From Rebecca billardiae RCC1528 (Eukaryota; Haptophyta): a DNA stretch of 64,000 nt. Shown piece by piece: positions 12,581-24,594 of this stretch. A program made the position numbers and the translations under genes. Position 1 is the first letter of the stretch; each line of letters opens with the position of its first letter. Under the pieces are notes generated by a model that worked only from the letters and a program-made list of their open reading frames with translations, searched no databases and had not been told where the DNA came from. Where the stretch lies: assembly GCA_965240325.2 (NCBI GenBank), contig OZ251223.1:806001-870000 (forward strand), read 5' to 3'.

Positions 12581-13057
12581 CATCATGAATGAACGTCTGA
12601 GAAGTCATCCGGCATCCGCCGTAGTCTAATCACAGCAGGCTACAGTAATCCGGCAGGGCCTGCGCTCTAGCCTCTGCAGTACTGACCACAGTCCGGCGCA
12701 CCGTCGTCGTCGCCGAGTCGTCGTCTGCGCCGGACTGCCTGCGCGCGCGCGCGACTCTGCTGCTGACGACGATCGGACGATGGCATTCGGACTGCGCGGA
12801 TGCGACGACGACGTGACGCTCTTATACATAACGACGTGGTATGCGACGCTCTTATATTGTCAGCGTGACTCATGTAATGACGATGTGAGTCGCGTGACTC
12901 ATTTATAACTATGCATGCATGATGATGATCGAGTCGGTGAATAATCCGCCATATCGCCGGCGGATTCGCGGCCCGATTAATGCGCACGTCTGAAAGTCTG
13001 CTGGACGCCTGCTGGTCGTAGCAATAAATTCTATATATATGTATTAGCTACATAAAA
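12581..13057. other. intergenic with a solo repeat terminus
   Basis: Holds a 12-bp direct repeat GACGCTCTTATA at 12815-12826 and 12845-12856. The repeats flank 18 bp that contain ACGACGTGGTATGC, the same terminus seen beside (TA)n tracts at 13452-13470, 44516-44526, 62975 and 63836. Two GTGACTCAT words follow (12864-12901). No gene seen. Confidence 0.45.
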
Positions 13058-13470
13058 GGCGCGCTCACTCTCCAAGCCCCTCTTCTGCAGCTGCGCGCCG
13101 CTTGGCCGGCGCGCGGCGACGCGTACTACGACCTCATCCTCATCCAGGCGCCCACGCGGGCGCACGGGGGCGACAGCCGCGGCTGCCGTCTGCCGCAGCT
13201 GCTCGCCGCTAGGTCGGCGGGCGGCGACATTGACTACGACCTCACCCTCATCCAAGTGCTCCGGAAGGCGCTCGGCCGCGGCGGCATCTGCCGTCGCCGC
13301 CGCGTGCCCCAGGCCGAGGCGGTGCTGAGGTGCTCCATCCCGGCCCTGCTCCCTCAGAGGGGCAGGGCTGCGGGTGGCGCACTGCCTGACCTGGTTGGAA
13401 GGCGCGGACGCATTCTATGTGTCTGCTGCACTCTGAGCCTGACGCTTGCCCGTTGCATACCACGTCGTTA
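13058..13470 (+). mobile_element. family B element, copy 1
   Basis: Closely matches 44124-44526, and its right half matches the reverse complement of 63836-64000. It begins GGCGCGCTCACTCTCCAAGC and ends TTGCATACCACGTCGTTA, directly before a (TA)n-like tract at 13470-13497. One frame encodes DAYYDLILIQAP and DIDYDLTLIQVLRKALG, which look like two units of a degenerate peptide repeat. No known transposase motif. It is likely a fragment of a longer mobile element. Confidence 0.6.
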
Positions 13471-13920
13471 TATATATATTATTATTTATATATATAATGA
13501 CCGCGTTCCGCGGTCCTTTTCCGTAGAACGAACGTAGTTCGGGGCCCGCGGTGGCGGTGCACCCTCCGTCGCGCAGTCGTCTAACTCTATTCAATTTCAC
13601 TATTGTCCGATTCGGACAGACCTGAGGCTGAGAGTGAGACCAGTAATGGCACGGTTGGCATGCCCGTACAACTACTGATGTAACGATTTTTTTCCGGCGG
13701 CGCTACCATCGGCGACGGCTTCATGGGCGGTGACAGCTGGCGGGCGTCAATCTCGCCTGCCTGAGCTGTGTGCGTCTCTTATTCTTAGTAAACTGTAGCA
13801 GTAGACTCCAGCGGCGCGCCGCCGCCTCGGCCGCGCCGGGCCGCCGGGGCGCCCGGGGCCGGGCGGGCCCAGTCGCAGCCGCCGCCGCGGCGCCGATATT
13901 GTGTACAGGCGGATGCGACG

Positions 13921-14220
13921 AGGCGTGATCGACGCATGAGCGCGACTCCACGTGCACGCCAGGCCACGCGGAGCAGACAGCCAGGGAGCACGGTGCGGGG
14001 CCGCGGATTCGTTCGGGCCGCTGCGCCTGCTGCTGACCGCGCTGTCCCGTCACCGCGCGCCGGCAGCGGCCACGGGATAGATGATTTGCACTGGTCCGAG
14101 TAGGGTTCGACCAGCGCCTGCGCGACGGCCGACAGGCGGGCGCGAGGCGTGATCGACGCATGAGCGCAACTCTACGTGCACGCCAGGCCACGCGGAGCTG
14201 ACAGCCAGGGAGCACGGTGC
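13921..14220. repeat. 76-bp direct repeat, two copies 224 bp apart
   Basis: Copies at 13921-13996 and 14145-14220 both start AGGCGTGATCGACGCATGAG and end AGCCAGGGAGCACGGTGC, with about four mismatches between them. Both are non-coding. Confidence 0.8.
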
Positions 14221-15190
14221 CGCGGTGCGAGGCGAGGCCGCGGATTCGAGCCGAGCAGCCACAGCACCGGTGCCTTCGCGCGCGCCGCGCGTGGACCGGG
14301 TGACACACCTCGGTCAGGCTCGGCACGCGTCGCAGAGGCACGGCCAGCTCTGGGAGCGTCGCGCACCACCGTCGCCCGCGCTGCTCGTCCTCCTATGTCC
14401 GTCCGTCCAGCGCTAGACAGACTTGCCGGCGCGGGCTGATGACCCAGCCATTTCAACTTTCATGCAAGCATGCCGCTCTGCGCATCGATGGGACACGCGT
14501 GCGGAGGCGCGTGGCGGCGCACTCGAGGTGAGCAGGGCGCGAGGGGAAGACTGACGTCCGCGGGACCCCGCCACCACTGCCCGCTGCCCAGGCGCCGTGT
14601 GTCACGGCAGCGTACAGACAGTACCGTCGCCTGCTCGGTTAGTCCGTCTTCCGTGGGAGACCCCGGGAAGGCATGACGAGGGGGGCGCGTCCACGGTGAA
14701 GTCGGAGACTCAGATGTCGATCAGTCCGCCATCAGGCGCCGCTGCCCCCGTGCTTGCGAGAGCCCGAAAGGGCGGCTCGGGCCTGCCGCGGCCGGTCGCG
14801 GGCGGCACGCGCGGTGCACGATTCCGCGCGCAGGCATCGATGATCGATCGATAGGGCGGCGGGGGCGCGCGGAGTTCAGAGTGGGCGGGGCACGAACGCG
14901 ATGTCGACGGCCGTCGGGGCCCACCACAGCCGCGCGCTCCAGACGCCACTCGCCGCGCGCACCTCGTGAGACGTGCTCGGCATCATGTCCACGTGAGCGG
15001 CAAAAAAGTGGCCTCGAGCCTGCTCAGGCTAGCTCTTAAAGTGCGCACAACTGGCTCGCCAGAGGGCAAAAGGCCAATAGCTACTCCCAATTCCCGAAGG
15101 CTGATGATGAATACGCACACGTGCGCCTGATGAATATCGATGATATTTTGCTCGACCCCGTAGCAGTCCATGAACCATATATATATTATA

Positions 15191-15388
15191 ATGTATGAAA
15201 ACGAAGCGGTGCAAATGTTGTTCTCCAGTAGTGGATACGACCCCGACGAAGCGATTTTATGCCTGCGTGAACCATACAGCATATATGGTTCATAATGTAT
15301 GAAAACGAAGCGGTGCAAATGATGTTCTCCAGTAGTGGATACGACTCCGACGAAGCGATTTTATGCCTGCGTGAACCATACAGCATAT
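15191..15388. repeat. 104-bp tandem duplication
   Basis: ATGTATGAAAACGAAGCGGT begins at 15191 and again at 15295. The two units differ at a few positions and end in GTGAACCATACAGCATAT. A third decayed trace (GATTACGACCCCGACGAAGC) lies at about 15399. No coding role seen. Confidence 0.85.
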
Positions 15389-16059
15389 GAATCAGTGGTG
15401 ATTACGACCCCGACGAAGCCAATATATATCGGTTGGTTACTTCGCTGATCCCGTATGGACGTGCGAAAATAGCCTCAAAGAAGCTGACGCTTGTATTGGA
15501 CTTGTAACCGTCCTACTTCACACAGAAGTGAACTCTCACGCCCGGCCGTCCACGATTGATTAGGGGAATGTTGTGGGCGCGGTTTTTTTCTCCGTGATGC
15601 ACCTGTAGAGAGGGTCTCAAAATTCGAAACTCGGTCTCCGCCAGCCCTAAAAATCGGCCCCCGCGTCCCTTTTTCTTGATCAAAGATCTTTTTGAAACGT
15701 GGTTCGGGCCCACTGGTGCGGGCTCCACGCTGCGCGCTCCGCCCTGCACCGCGGGCCATTATTATATATATAATTATATATATATATAATATATGCGATT
15801 TTAATGAATTAATTTTGATGCGATGGGGTTTGGTCGTCCGGCTTCAACCCTGAGTCGAGTGGCTCGCCATCAGGTGTCAAACACACACCGCCCTCGCGCT
15901 AGCTCCCGACGAGGCTCACGCGCGCACAGCTCGGACGGCGGATGAGGCTGGCGCGCGCCGGCGCCCCCGGCGGCGGCGGCGGCGGGTCAGCGGCGGGGCT
16001 ACTCGGACTATGTAGTCTCCTGCGGGGCGCGCCGCGCCAAACGACAAGCGCGAGTGGGA

Positions 16060-19000
16060 TTAATAGTACGGCTCGTCCACAGGACGGAGGAAGTCCTCCA
16101 CCTTCGACCAGAGCCGTTCCCTGTACCGATCCACCGACTGCTCGAGCCTGGCCTGCTCGATGGACTCGCGCCAGCCCGCCAAGGCGCGCGCGCAGCACGC
16201 GCTGTCGACGGGCGCCAGGTGGGTGAGACACAGGATGCCCGTGCGGGGCGAGTGCCGGTGGGGGAGCCGATCACGGCGGCGTCAGTGCCAGCGAAAAGGC
16301 GCACGCACGCGCGCTCATCGCGGGTGTGCGAGGGTCGGCGCCAGCCGGGCGCGCGGCGGCGCGCACCGAGCGTGCAGCACATCCGCGCGTGCGTTCTGCT
16401 CGCCGCGCCTCGCGTGCCAGTGCGCGCGCAGAGCGCCCCACACGCGCGACAGCAGCCGCCCGCTCCACGCGCGTCGAGCGCGCGCCTCCGCCGCGCGGGC
16501 GAGCGCTGGCAGCCGAGCGAGCTGGCGCCACGAGCGCGTGAGGGCGAGCGGTCTCGTGCGCACCGCCGCGCTGTGCAGCTGCACCCACGCGCGCACGGCG
16601 CGCACGGCGCGCCGAGCGCGCGCGGCGCGACCCCACGCGCGGAGCACGCGCGCGCGCGCTCGGGCGAGCCCAGCCGCCAGCGCGAGTGCCCGCCTCGCCG
16701 CGGCGGCCCGCACGCATGTCCGCCAGGGCCGCAGCCCGTAGAAGAGCAGCAGCGCGCGCAGGGCGTGCACGCGCGCCAGCTCGAGCTGCTCGAGCCGCAC
16801 GCGCCGCTCGAACGCCTGCTGCGCGCGCTGCATGGCGGACACGCGCTCCTGCGCGCGGCGCTGCATCTTGGCGCGCACGACCTCCTCCAGCGCCAGGCGC
16901 TCCGCCTCGAGCCGCGCCTCCTCCTCCGCGCGCTGCCGCTCGCGGTACCGCTCCTGCAGCGCCTCGCGCCGCTGCTGCCGCTGCGCGGCGCGCGCCTCCA
17001 TCGCGCTCGCGCGCCGCTGCTCGGCGGCGGAAGGGGCGCTGCGCGAGCTGAGGGGCGCGCCGGCCGACGCGCCGCGGCTGCGGGCGGTAGCAGCGCCGGG
17101 CGCGCCGCCGGGCTCGCTCGCGCCGCTGCTCGACGCGGGCGCCGTGCCGGCACCCACGGGGTCGTACGCACACGCCGACTGCCACGCGGCGCTGGGCGGC
17201 CGAGCGGCCGCCGCGGGCGCGAGCGGCGTGCGCTGCGCACGCGCGAGCGCCTTCGCGCACGCCTTGCCACGCGTGGGCTCGACATGCGCTGCCGGCTGGC
17301 CGGCCGTCGCGGGCGGATCCGGTGTCACCTCCTCCGCCTCGACCGCACGCGCGGCGGCGGCCTGCGGCGGCGAGCTGAGCGCGGCCGCCGCCGGCAGCGC
17401 CTCATGCGCGCCGGGCGGTCGGGTGGCAGCCGGCCGAGCACCCCGCGGCGCACGCGGCGACGGCGCTGGCGCGTGGTGCTCGTGGTCGTCGAGGCGCTGC
17501 GCGCCGGCCGCGACGGCATCGTCTTGCGCCTCCGGCCCGCCTGGCTCTGCGAGGCCGTCGGCGGCTGCGGCGCCGGGCGCCGACGCGTCGCGGTCCGCGC
17601 CGTGCACGCGGCGCGCGTGCGCTCCGAGCGCGCGCGCGAGCTGTGTGCGCCGCTCGGCCGCCGCGGCCTCGAGCGCCTCTTCGGCCCGCCGCATCGCAGG
17701 AAGTGCGAGCAAGGCCGACCACACGCGCCTCGCCACTCGCGCGCGCCACGCCGCCAGCGCGCGCGCCTCCTGCGCGCGCACGACGCGCGTGTGCTCCGCG
17801 TGCACGCTCAGCTGCCGCTCGAGCACGGCCGCGGCCGCCACGCGCTGCCACTCGCGCAGGTGGCGCACGCGGGCGCGCTCGGCGAGCACGCGCGCGGCGT
17901 CGAGCACGCGCGCACGCGCCGAGGCGACGAGCGCGTGGTGCCACGCGCGAAGGATGCTTCGCGCCAGCGCGCGCTCTGCCAGCGGCGCGTGGCGCAGCGC
18001 GGGCGCGGCGCTCGGCGCGGCGAGCGGCGGCGCCGGCGGCTGCGCGCCGCGCCGCGCCTCGATCCGCCCTTCGATCTGACGGCGCTCGAGGTGGAGCGCG
18101 TCGAGCTCATGCTGCATACGCTCCCGCTCGTGCTTCCGCTCGACGCGGGCGATCTCCTGCTGCCGAGCGGCGTCGACGCGGGCGCGCTCGTCCGAGAGCT
18201 CCGCGCGCAGGCTGACCAGGTCCGCCTCCGCCACCGCCGCGCTCGCGCCCGCGCCGGCGCGCGGCGCGGATGGCGTCGCGGCGCGCGCGGTGGCGCTCCC
18301 CGGCCGCGTGCGCTCGGCGGGCCGCGCGTGCAGCCGTGCGCCGCTCGCGCATGCGCCGTCGGGCTCGGCCGGGGAAGGCGAGGGCACCCGCGGCGCGCTG
18401 CGGCCGCTTGCTCGGCCCGCGGACGCCGCCCGATTCGCACGCTGCAGCGAGAGGTGCGCAGCGTGCAGCTCCGCGTGCTGCTCGATGCGCGCATCGAGCT
18501 GGCGGTGCCGGCGCTCGAGTCTCTCGCGCGCAATCCGCTCCGCTCGCAGCTGCATCGACGACAGGCCGCTCGTGGCGGTGCGCGCTGCGCCCGCGGCGGC
18601 GGACAGGCTGAAGCCGCCGGGGGCGGCCGCGGCCGCGGCACCGCCAGGCTCGACCGACGACGCCGTGGGTGCGGCGTGCGCCGAGCGTGCGCAGAGTGGC
18701 TGCGACGAGAACAAGGTCCCAGACACGTTCGTGCCCGCGCTCGCCCCGGACGGGCGCTCCGGTGGGATGGGCACCCGCTCCGAATGCATCCGCGTGCGGT
18801 GCGCGCTGCTCTGCGTCTTGCGCAGCAGCGAGGGCGGCACGACGAGGTCGCGCGCCGCGCGCGCCGCGGCGCTTGGATCTGCGCGCGAGGCGGAAGACTG
18901 CCATCGAGGTCCATCGAGCGACGCCTCGACGTGCGCATGCGTGTCCCCACTGGGCCGCGTGAGGCGCGACGCGCCGAGCGCGGGCATCGCCGCGTGTGTG

Positions 19001-19170
19001 GACGGGCCCTCGCTCGCTGCGGCGCCCGCCGAGCCGGCTCCGTTGGCCGCGCCCGACGTCCAGCGGCGGAGGAGCTGGCGCGCAGCGATCGCCGTCTCGA
19101 GCCGCCCCTCCTCGCCCTCGGCAAGGGACGGCGGCAGGTGCGACGGCAGCACGGGGTCGACGCCGCTCAT
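16060..19170 (-). CDS. coiled-coil protein, CCDC191/Sfi1-like (981 aa)
   Basis: Two exons on the minus strand, 19170-16367 and 16201-16060; intron 16202-16366 has donor GTGCGC and acceptor CAG and restores frame. The start is ATG at 19170 (MSGVDPVLPSHL). Residues 1-300 are Ala/Ser/Pro-rich. After ~330 come long Arg/Ala-rich helices with recurrent tryptophans (RILRAWHHALV, LREWQRVAAA, ALAAWRARV). A charged coiled coil (EALQERYRERQRAEEEAR) follows, then more Trp-spaced helices (LLLFYGLRPWRTCV, VLRAWGRAARA). The second exon supplies ALAGWRES and ends RYRERLWSKVEDFLRPVDEP. Helical repeats with regularly spaced Trp are typical of Sfi1-type centrin-binding proteins and of CCDC191, which act at centrosomes and basal bodies; this assignment is by pattern only. 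Composition is strongly GC-driven, so orthology is uncertain. Confidence 0.72.
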
Positions 19171-21017
19171 GACTTCGTCGTGAGGATTCAAACCGTGCGT
19201 TCGTCGAACCGCGCGCCGCGCTTCGCCGCCGCGGCGAAACTTTCGTCAGCTTGATGGAATACCCCCGCGAGAAATTCAGAAGAGACGAATTTAGAGACGC
19301 AGGCGGGGCGCGGGCGGGCGCCACGGCACGTACGTGCCCTCTGGACGGGCATTGATGAGCCGTGGCGAGGTCGCCAAATCGCGTGGCGTGGTCCCAGAGC
19401 AGGCTGCTACCTGCCCTGACCAGCTTGCTAGCCCTGCCGGTCGTTGATCACACCGCCGTTGACAGGCGCGCGGCACGCCACGCGTATATTAGTCTAGCAC
19501 GGCTAAAATCCGCGAGTCGACTGGCGTGTCCGCCGACCGGCGTTCGCATGACTACCGCGCAGCCAACATTGATCGTCAGACTCACGACTTGTGGGGTCAG
19601 ACAGAACATTGACAGGTCTGCACCCTCGCTTGGCATGCCCCAGAGGTCAGCACGGACATCAGAAGGGTCCGGGCCCGGGCCGCATCCTGACGCGCAGCCT
19701 CACGCCGCGCCGGTGTCACAATAATGGGGCGTCGATGCCACGTGGACGTGGACGTGAGAGTGGTCAAAAAGTCGCGGAAGGGAAGCCGCTACCCAGCCCC
19801 ACGTGCTCGTACGACGCTGACCGGCGTGTGGCACGCCCCCCGGTCCCGGGCACGCGCCTTGGATCCATCGATAGTCCCCCTCGGGGCGCCAGTCCGGCTC
19901 AAAAGCCTTGCCGCGATCCGCGAGATGGCTGCCCATCGCTCCCAGCGTGGGCCATCTCTCGCACAACGAGGGAGCGCCCACCCGGACACCACGGGCGCGA
20001 CGGCGCGTGTGGCGTTACGGGTTGTGTGGCATGCACGTGCATGAGGTATCTATGCACATTGGCGCCTGCAATCTACCTCCACTGTCGCTTGGCATGTGCA
20101 AGCGACCGCTGCTGTGATCTTTGATCGGACGCCTGCCCGCACGGCTCCCTGCTCGGTTTCTTACCCTGCGCTCCTGGATGGGTGAAAGTGAGCAGTGCAC
20201 GTAGCCTTCAGAGGGAGGCTGCCAGCGCGTGCGCGAGCTCTCGAGCCCATCCGATCCTTGCAGACACCCCCAAGAAGAGCTCCAGAGCCATACACGACAG
20301 AAGCTGCAGAAAAATCCCAATTCAAAAAGCAATCACCGTCATGCCTGGTATACTACCACGGGAACGGAGACGCTGGCCCTGGAGCGGCGAGCGAAGCTAC
20401 AGGCGAGCTGCGAGCGCTGACGGCGTTCCATGAAAGATACGCAAGCATGCACCACCCACAACTCCGACCTCCCCCGGCGTTATGCACTTGCCTTTGCCCG
20501 TGCACGGTCGGCGTGCACGTCGATCACTGGCCATGCGGAAGCAGGGACAAGAGGAGCTGGAGAGAGGTGAATACGAGTCGCCCAGCGATGCCAAGGCCTG
20601 AAGAAGAGTCATCTACGACCACCAAACCCCCGCGCCCTGCCGTGCCCGCACTCTCATGCCTCCCATACCTCGGCCCTTGTGCGTCGTGGAAGGCTTTTGC
20701 GGTTTGCCTCAACTGCCGGCAGCCCGGCAGCCATCGTGCCCCGACGGCGAGGGGGACGGCTGTAATATGGGGGTAGAATGATCCCCTGCTGCGGCCTGCG
20801 GAAAGCACGTACTATACGGGGGTAAGATTGCGATTGGGTCGTACTGTAATACCCTTGTATTCATCAGGTTTTCATCCCGACTATCCAAAACGCCGCACAC
20901 ACTACTATGCTGCATAATAAAGGGCGATGAAATGAACTCCGAGCGTTCGCCCGCCCGCCCACAAGCTCCCACCAAGACTCGACCACCCACCCACGGCCGA
21001 GACAACGCCGCGGTGGA
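19171..21017. other. intergenic, nothing recognised
   Basis: Divergent spacer between the coiled-coil gene (minus) and the gene starting at 21018 (plus). Open frames are short and not conserved-looking. Many direct GC-rich words but no array or element end was found. Confidence 0.4.
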
Positions 21018-22628
21018 ATGAGCGCGACGCTCACACACGACGACGATCTCCGCAGTGGCGCACGGGCCCACGTGCGCCCGAGCTCGTTCGCGGCTTCGCA
21101 GCCGCCGCCGGCGCAGGCACAGCACAGCTCGCTGACGCCGCCCGCCGTTTCCACGGGCAAGCAACCAGGGAGCTCGCACGCGGCCGAGGGGACGACAGCG
21201 CAACTCCCCCAGGCGCGCGAGACCCGGGACGGGAGGATGTACTGGACGCCCGCGGGCGTCCCCACGCATGCGCACTCGACGGTCGTCCCAGGCGTGGCCA
21301 TGCGCTTCTGGAGCGCGGCCGGGCTGGCCGAAACGGACGTGATGACAGCTGAACAATATGCCGAGGTGAGCGCGCTCATCGCGAGCGCGCTCACCATCAT
21401 GGGCTCGCAGCACGCGTCGGGGGCGAGAGCGTGCGAGACGCTGCCGCTCGAGTCGATGCGCCGCGGCGCGCGCGCACTCGACGCAGCCGACGGCCTGCGC
21501 GCTGCGCAGCTGTGCACGAGCGTGATCGAGGCCACGGCGGAGTGCACGCGCAGTGAGAACGAGCTCGAGCTGGTCGCATCTCTCGCGCGCCTCCACCAGC
21601 ACGTCACCGCCGTCGATGACGCGGACTGTGGCGCGCTCCGAGTCGCACTCCGCCAGTGCGCCGCAATCAAAGGCGGCGCGCGCAGCTGGGCGGAGCTGCA
21701 GCGCCGGCTGCGCACGGTGGCCGTGCTGCGCAGCGCAAAGCGCGTGTACGTGCGCACAGTCGGCCACGTGCGCGAGCGCGCCGAGGCCGAGGCGGCGGCG
21801 TACGACGAGATGCGCGCAGAGGAGGACGCCTCGCTGTCGGAGGAGAACACGCGCATGTGTGCCGAGCAGCGCGCGCAGGTGGAGGCGGCGCGCGTGCAAG
21901 CGCAAGTGGACATCGTGACAGCGCTCTCGCACGCGCGCGCCGCCCCCAGCCGCGCAGGCCCCGGCAGCCCGGCGGCGGAGCTCGTGGGCGGGGCCGAGGA
22001 GGAGGAAGCGGCCGAGGAGGACGCGGCCGAGGGCGGCCCGCAGCTGTTCGCAGAGTTGCAGCGCGCGCACCACGGCCTCCCCGGGGCCCGCGCCGCGCTC
22101 GGCGCAGCCATCGGGAGCGCGATCGACGCCGGCGTCCCCGTGGACGGCGCGGAGATGCGGCTGGCCCTCGACCTGATGCTCAGAGCCACTTCTCGCGAGA
22201 ACCTCGTGAGCGCGCTGGTGCTTGGCGCCGCGCCGGCTGGCGCCGCGCCGGCGGCTCAGAGCGTCACGGACGTGGTGGCCGAGTGTGGCGGGAAGAAGAA
22301 GAGCTCGCTGGGCGGGGACCGACTGCTGCGCGCGGCACTTGAGGACGCAGTTGCCGCAGGCGTGCTGCCAAACGCGACGGAGCGAGCGCGCGTGCAGCTC
22401 CTCCGGCGCCGCTGCCGCGCGGCACGGCGGCACGCGGCGGCGGCCACGACGCGCATGGCTAGGTCGGCCATGATGACGGAGGCGGAGAAGGGCGGCGACG
22501 CGCTCGGTGGCGCGTCGCCGGCCGTCTTGCCCGTCCCGGGCGCGCCCAAGCCATCCCCGTGGCGCCCGGCCAGCCTCGTCTCCGCCCTTTCGGACTTGGA
22601 GGCAGGCTCGGCGAACTCAGATGACTAG
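21018..22628 (+). CDS. unknown alpha-helical protein (536 aa)
   Basis: A single uninterrupted frame from ATG (MSATLTHDDDLRSGARAH) to TAG. Not recognised. The N-terminal 90 residues are Gln/Pro/Ser-rich. From about residue 110 it is mostly helical, with MTAEQYAEVSALIASALTIM, then heptad-like segments (ELQRRLRTVAVLRSAKRVYV and AEAEAAAYDEMRAEEDA). An acidic EEEEAAEEDAAE linker follows, and then helices ending in an Arg-rich segment (LLRRRCRAARRHAAAATTRM). No signal peptide or membrane span. The long overlapping frame on the opposite strand is rejected because its product is Arg/Ala/Ser soup. Codon third positions in the plus frame are G/C-biased like the confirmed genes nearby. It may be a structural or scaffold protein. 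Confidence 0.62.
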   Translation: MSATLTHDDDLRSGARAHVRPSSFAASQPPPAQAQHSSLTPPAVSTGKQPGSSHAAEGTTAQLPQARETRDGRMYWTPAGVPTHAHSTVVPGVAMRFWSAAGLAETDVMTAEQYAEVSALIASALTIMGSQHASGARACETLPLESMRRGARALDAADGLRAAQLCTSVIEATAECTRSENELELVASLARLHQHVTAVDDADCGALRVALRQCAAIKGGARSWAELQRRLRTVAVLRSAKRVYVRTVGHVRERAEAEAAAYDEMRAEEDASLSEENTRMCAEQRAQVEAARVQAQVDIVTALSHARAAPSRAGPGSPAAELVGGAEEEEAAEEDAAEGGPQLFAELQRAHHGLPGARAALGAAIGSAIDAGVPVDGAEMRLALDLMLRATSRENLVSALVLGAAPAGAAPAAQSVTDVVAECGGKKKSSLGGDRLLRAALEDAVAAGVLPNATERARVQLLRRRCRAARRHAAAATTRMARSAMMTEAEKGGDALGGASPAVLPVPGAPKPSPWRPASLVSALSDLEAGSANSDD

Positions 22629-24594
22629 ACTGGACACTCGAAAGAGTTCGTCGCCGTCCTTGCGCTCAATCAATGTGCGGCCCGACAGGGCGCGCTCGCA
22701 GAGTCCATGAAGCAACAGCTGCTCACGCGCGTGCGCTCGTCGTCCGGCGGGCTCAGCGACGTGAGTCGGCGGCGCGTGAGTCCGCGGGCGCTCAACTCTC
22801 AAGCAGCGCCCGGCGGCGCGGCAGCGATGCGCAGCCGGGCTCGCGTTCAGCCGCCGCATCAGCTGACGCGGTCGCGGCCCACGCGGCCGCCACGCTCACG
22901 GGAGAGGCTGAGGCAGCGGCGTTAGAGCCAGGAGCCAGCGGCATCGAGCGCCACGGCACTGGCAGCGGTCGTCGAGATCGACGTGGTGAATGGTGACTCC
23001 TGACCTACCGGCCCGTGGTGCCACCGCGCGGCTCGATCCGCCGGAGCCGAGCACGGCTCCAGGCGCTGGCAGCAGCGTCAATTCGGGCTGCGAGCTCCGA
23101 GCTCCGTCCACTGCTATATATATATAGTCTACAGAACTGCTGAGACGCCGTCGGCGGACGCTGTTAGGGGGGCGCTTGCCACGCAGACAGCCACGCTCGC
23201 GCGAGTAGGCAGTAGCTTACTGCCTTACCCCGACAGAGACTGGCACCGAGAGAGTGGCACCGCGCCTAGTACTCCTTAGGCCGCAGCGGGCTCCGGTCAC
23301 TGTCCGGGACGTCCAGCAGGGGTGCATTCAGACTCTCTGGGGGGGTCTGGGGGGGGCTCCCCCCAGCCGATCGAAGGACCAAATACGCCTCAATAAGGCC
23401 CCAACTCGCCAGAATTCGCATAGCAGACCGAGTGTTCGCTGCGCGGTGTTGGCGCTGAGGGCTGCGTCGTGCGGCGTCGGCTCTGCGCCGGGCGGCCAGG
23501 ACTCATTGCACACAGCCCCGATATCAGCGCCTCCCTCGCGAGTCAAGACGTAGCGCAGTGCAGGATCGAGCAACGCATTGACCGCTGCGGCGCACCGCGC
23601 AGGCCACGCCGCACCTCAGCACTCGCGAACCGAAGGCTCTGAGCCAGCCAGCTGTGGCAGTCCTCCGAGGAGCTGCAGCCAGGCACGAGCTCGTGCGCAT
23701 GCCCGTGCCACTACGAGCTGACGGCGCGGCCCGGGGCGCGAGCAGCTCGACGCCGACAAGCTCATGCGCACGCCCGCACCGCCGCGAGCTCAAGGCGCGG
23801 CCGCCAGCGCGCAGCTTGCTCGAGTCGACGAGCAGCTTCTCGCCCATCGGTGACTCTCAGTGCACGAAGGTGCACCCGGGGCGCGAGCGCGACAGGGTGC
23901 CGCGGCCAACCAGCGGATGCGCCCGGATCAAGGCCTCCAAGACGTCTCGTCTCCTCGCCCGCTCGGCGGCGCTCCATCGTGCGAGAGACCGGTCCGGGAG
24001 CCCAAAAAAAAGTTCAGCACGATGGAGTCCTCCGTGTTCGACTGTGACGACGCGTTCAAGGACAAGGAAACATACGAAATCGTCTGCGGCTTCGGTTTTG
24101 AACCTGCGGCTTCGTCCGCCGCCCCGGAGATCTTTCGATTGGTACCCTCATCGCTCCCTGGCTCCCAGGGGTTCGTCTAAATGCACCCCCCCCATAGGGT
24201 CAGTGGACGTCCCTGACTGTGGCTGGAGCCAGCGCCGCCGCGGCCCCGCGCCGCAGACAGGCTAGGAGGCTCCCTTCCGTCCGAGCACTTGCTTGGCTCG
24301 ATCACTTCATGACGATATCTAGCACGCAGTCGGAAGACAGTCTGACAGTCACCTCTGTAATTGAACGATCATCGCGTCATTGACGCGTATGGTAAATCTG
24401 ATGAGTTCACGTGCCGCCCGTGCCGTCCATGGGCCGAGCGGCCGACTGCTTGGCTCTCGCAGCCGGGTAACTTTCACTATCAATGTGAATGCGATAGATA
24501 CCAATACGGCGGCAATACCCACCCGGCTTCATCTCACTCGCCCAGTCGCCCGGAAGCAGCAGTGCGACGCACGCAGGTCTTGCACAGGCGGGCA
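22629..24594. other. intergenic, nothing recognised
   Basis: No gene supported. Contains a G-rich/C-rich stretch at 23338-23365 (CTGGGGGGGTCTGGGGGG then CTCCCCCC), which could form a hairpin or G-quadruplex, and a TATATATATA word at 23116. A short frame at 24021-24180 (MESSVFDCDDAFKDKE) is too short and isolated to call. Confidence 0.4.

Larger units (their letters stand above)
13471..16059. other. repeat-bearing intergenic region
   Basis: No convincing gene. Local repeats are listed separately (76-bp direct repeat, 104-bp tandem repeat). A/T tracts occur at 13470-13497, 15175-15192 and 15762-15796. A frame on the minus strand at 15513-15749 (with GPEPRFKKIFDQEKG) is the only protein-like stretch, and I could not tie it to any family. 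Confidence 0.4.

Noticed and set aside
15475-15759. Minus-strand frame with FKKIFDQEKG
   Set aside because: Protein-like for ~40 residues only, with no partner exons or recognised family. Left as intergenic.
16054-19254. A 1066-aa plus-strand open frame
   Set aside because: Antisense of the coiled-coil gene. The minus frame has Trp-spaced helices and a splice that restores a sensible C-terminus; the plus frame is Arg/Ala noise.
20709-22433. 574-aa and 441-aa minus-strand frames opposite the gene at 21018
   Set aside because: Composition is Arg/Ala/Ser driven with no helical periodicity; the plus frame reads better.
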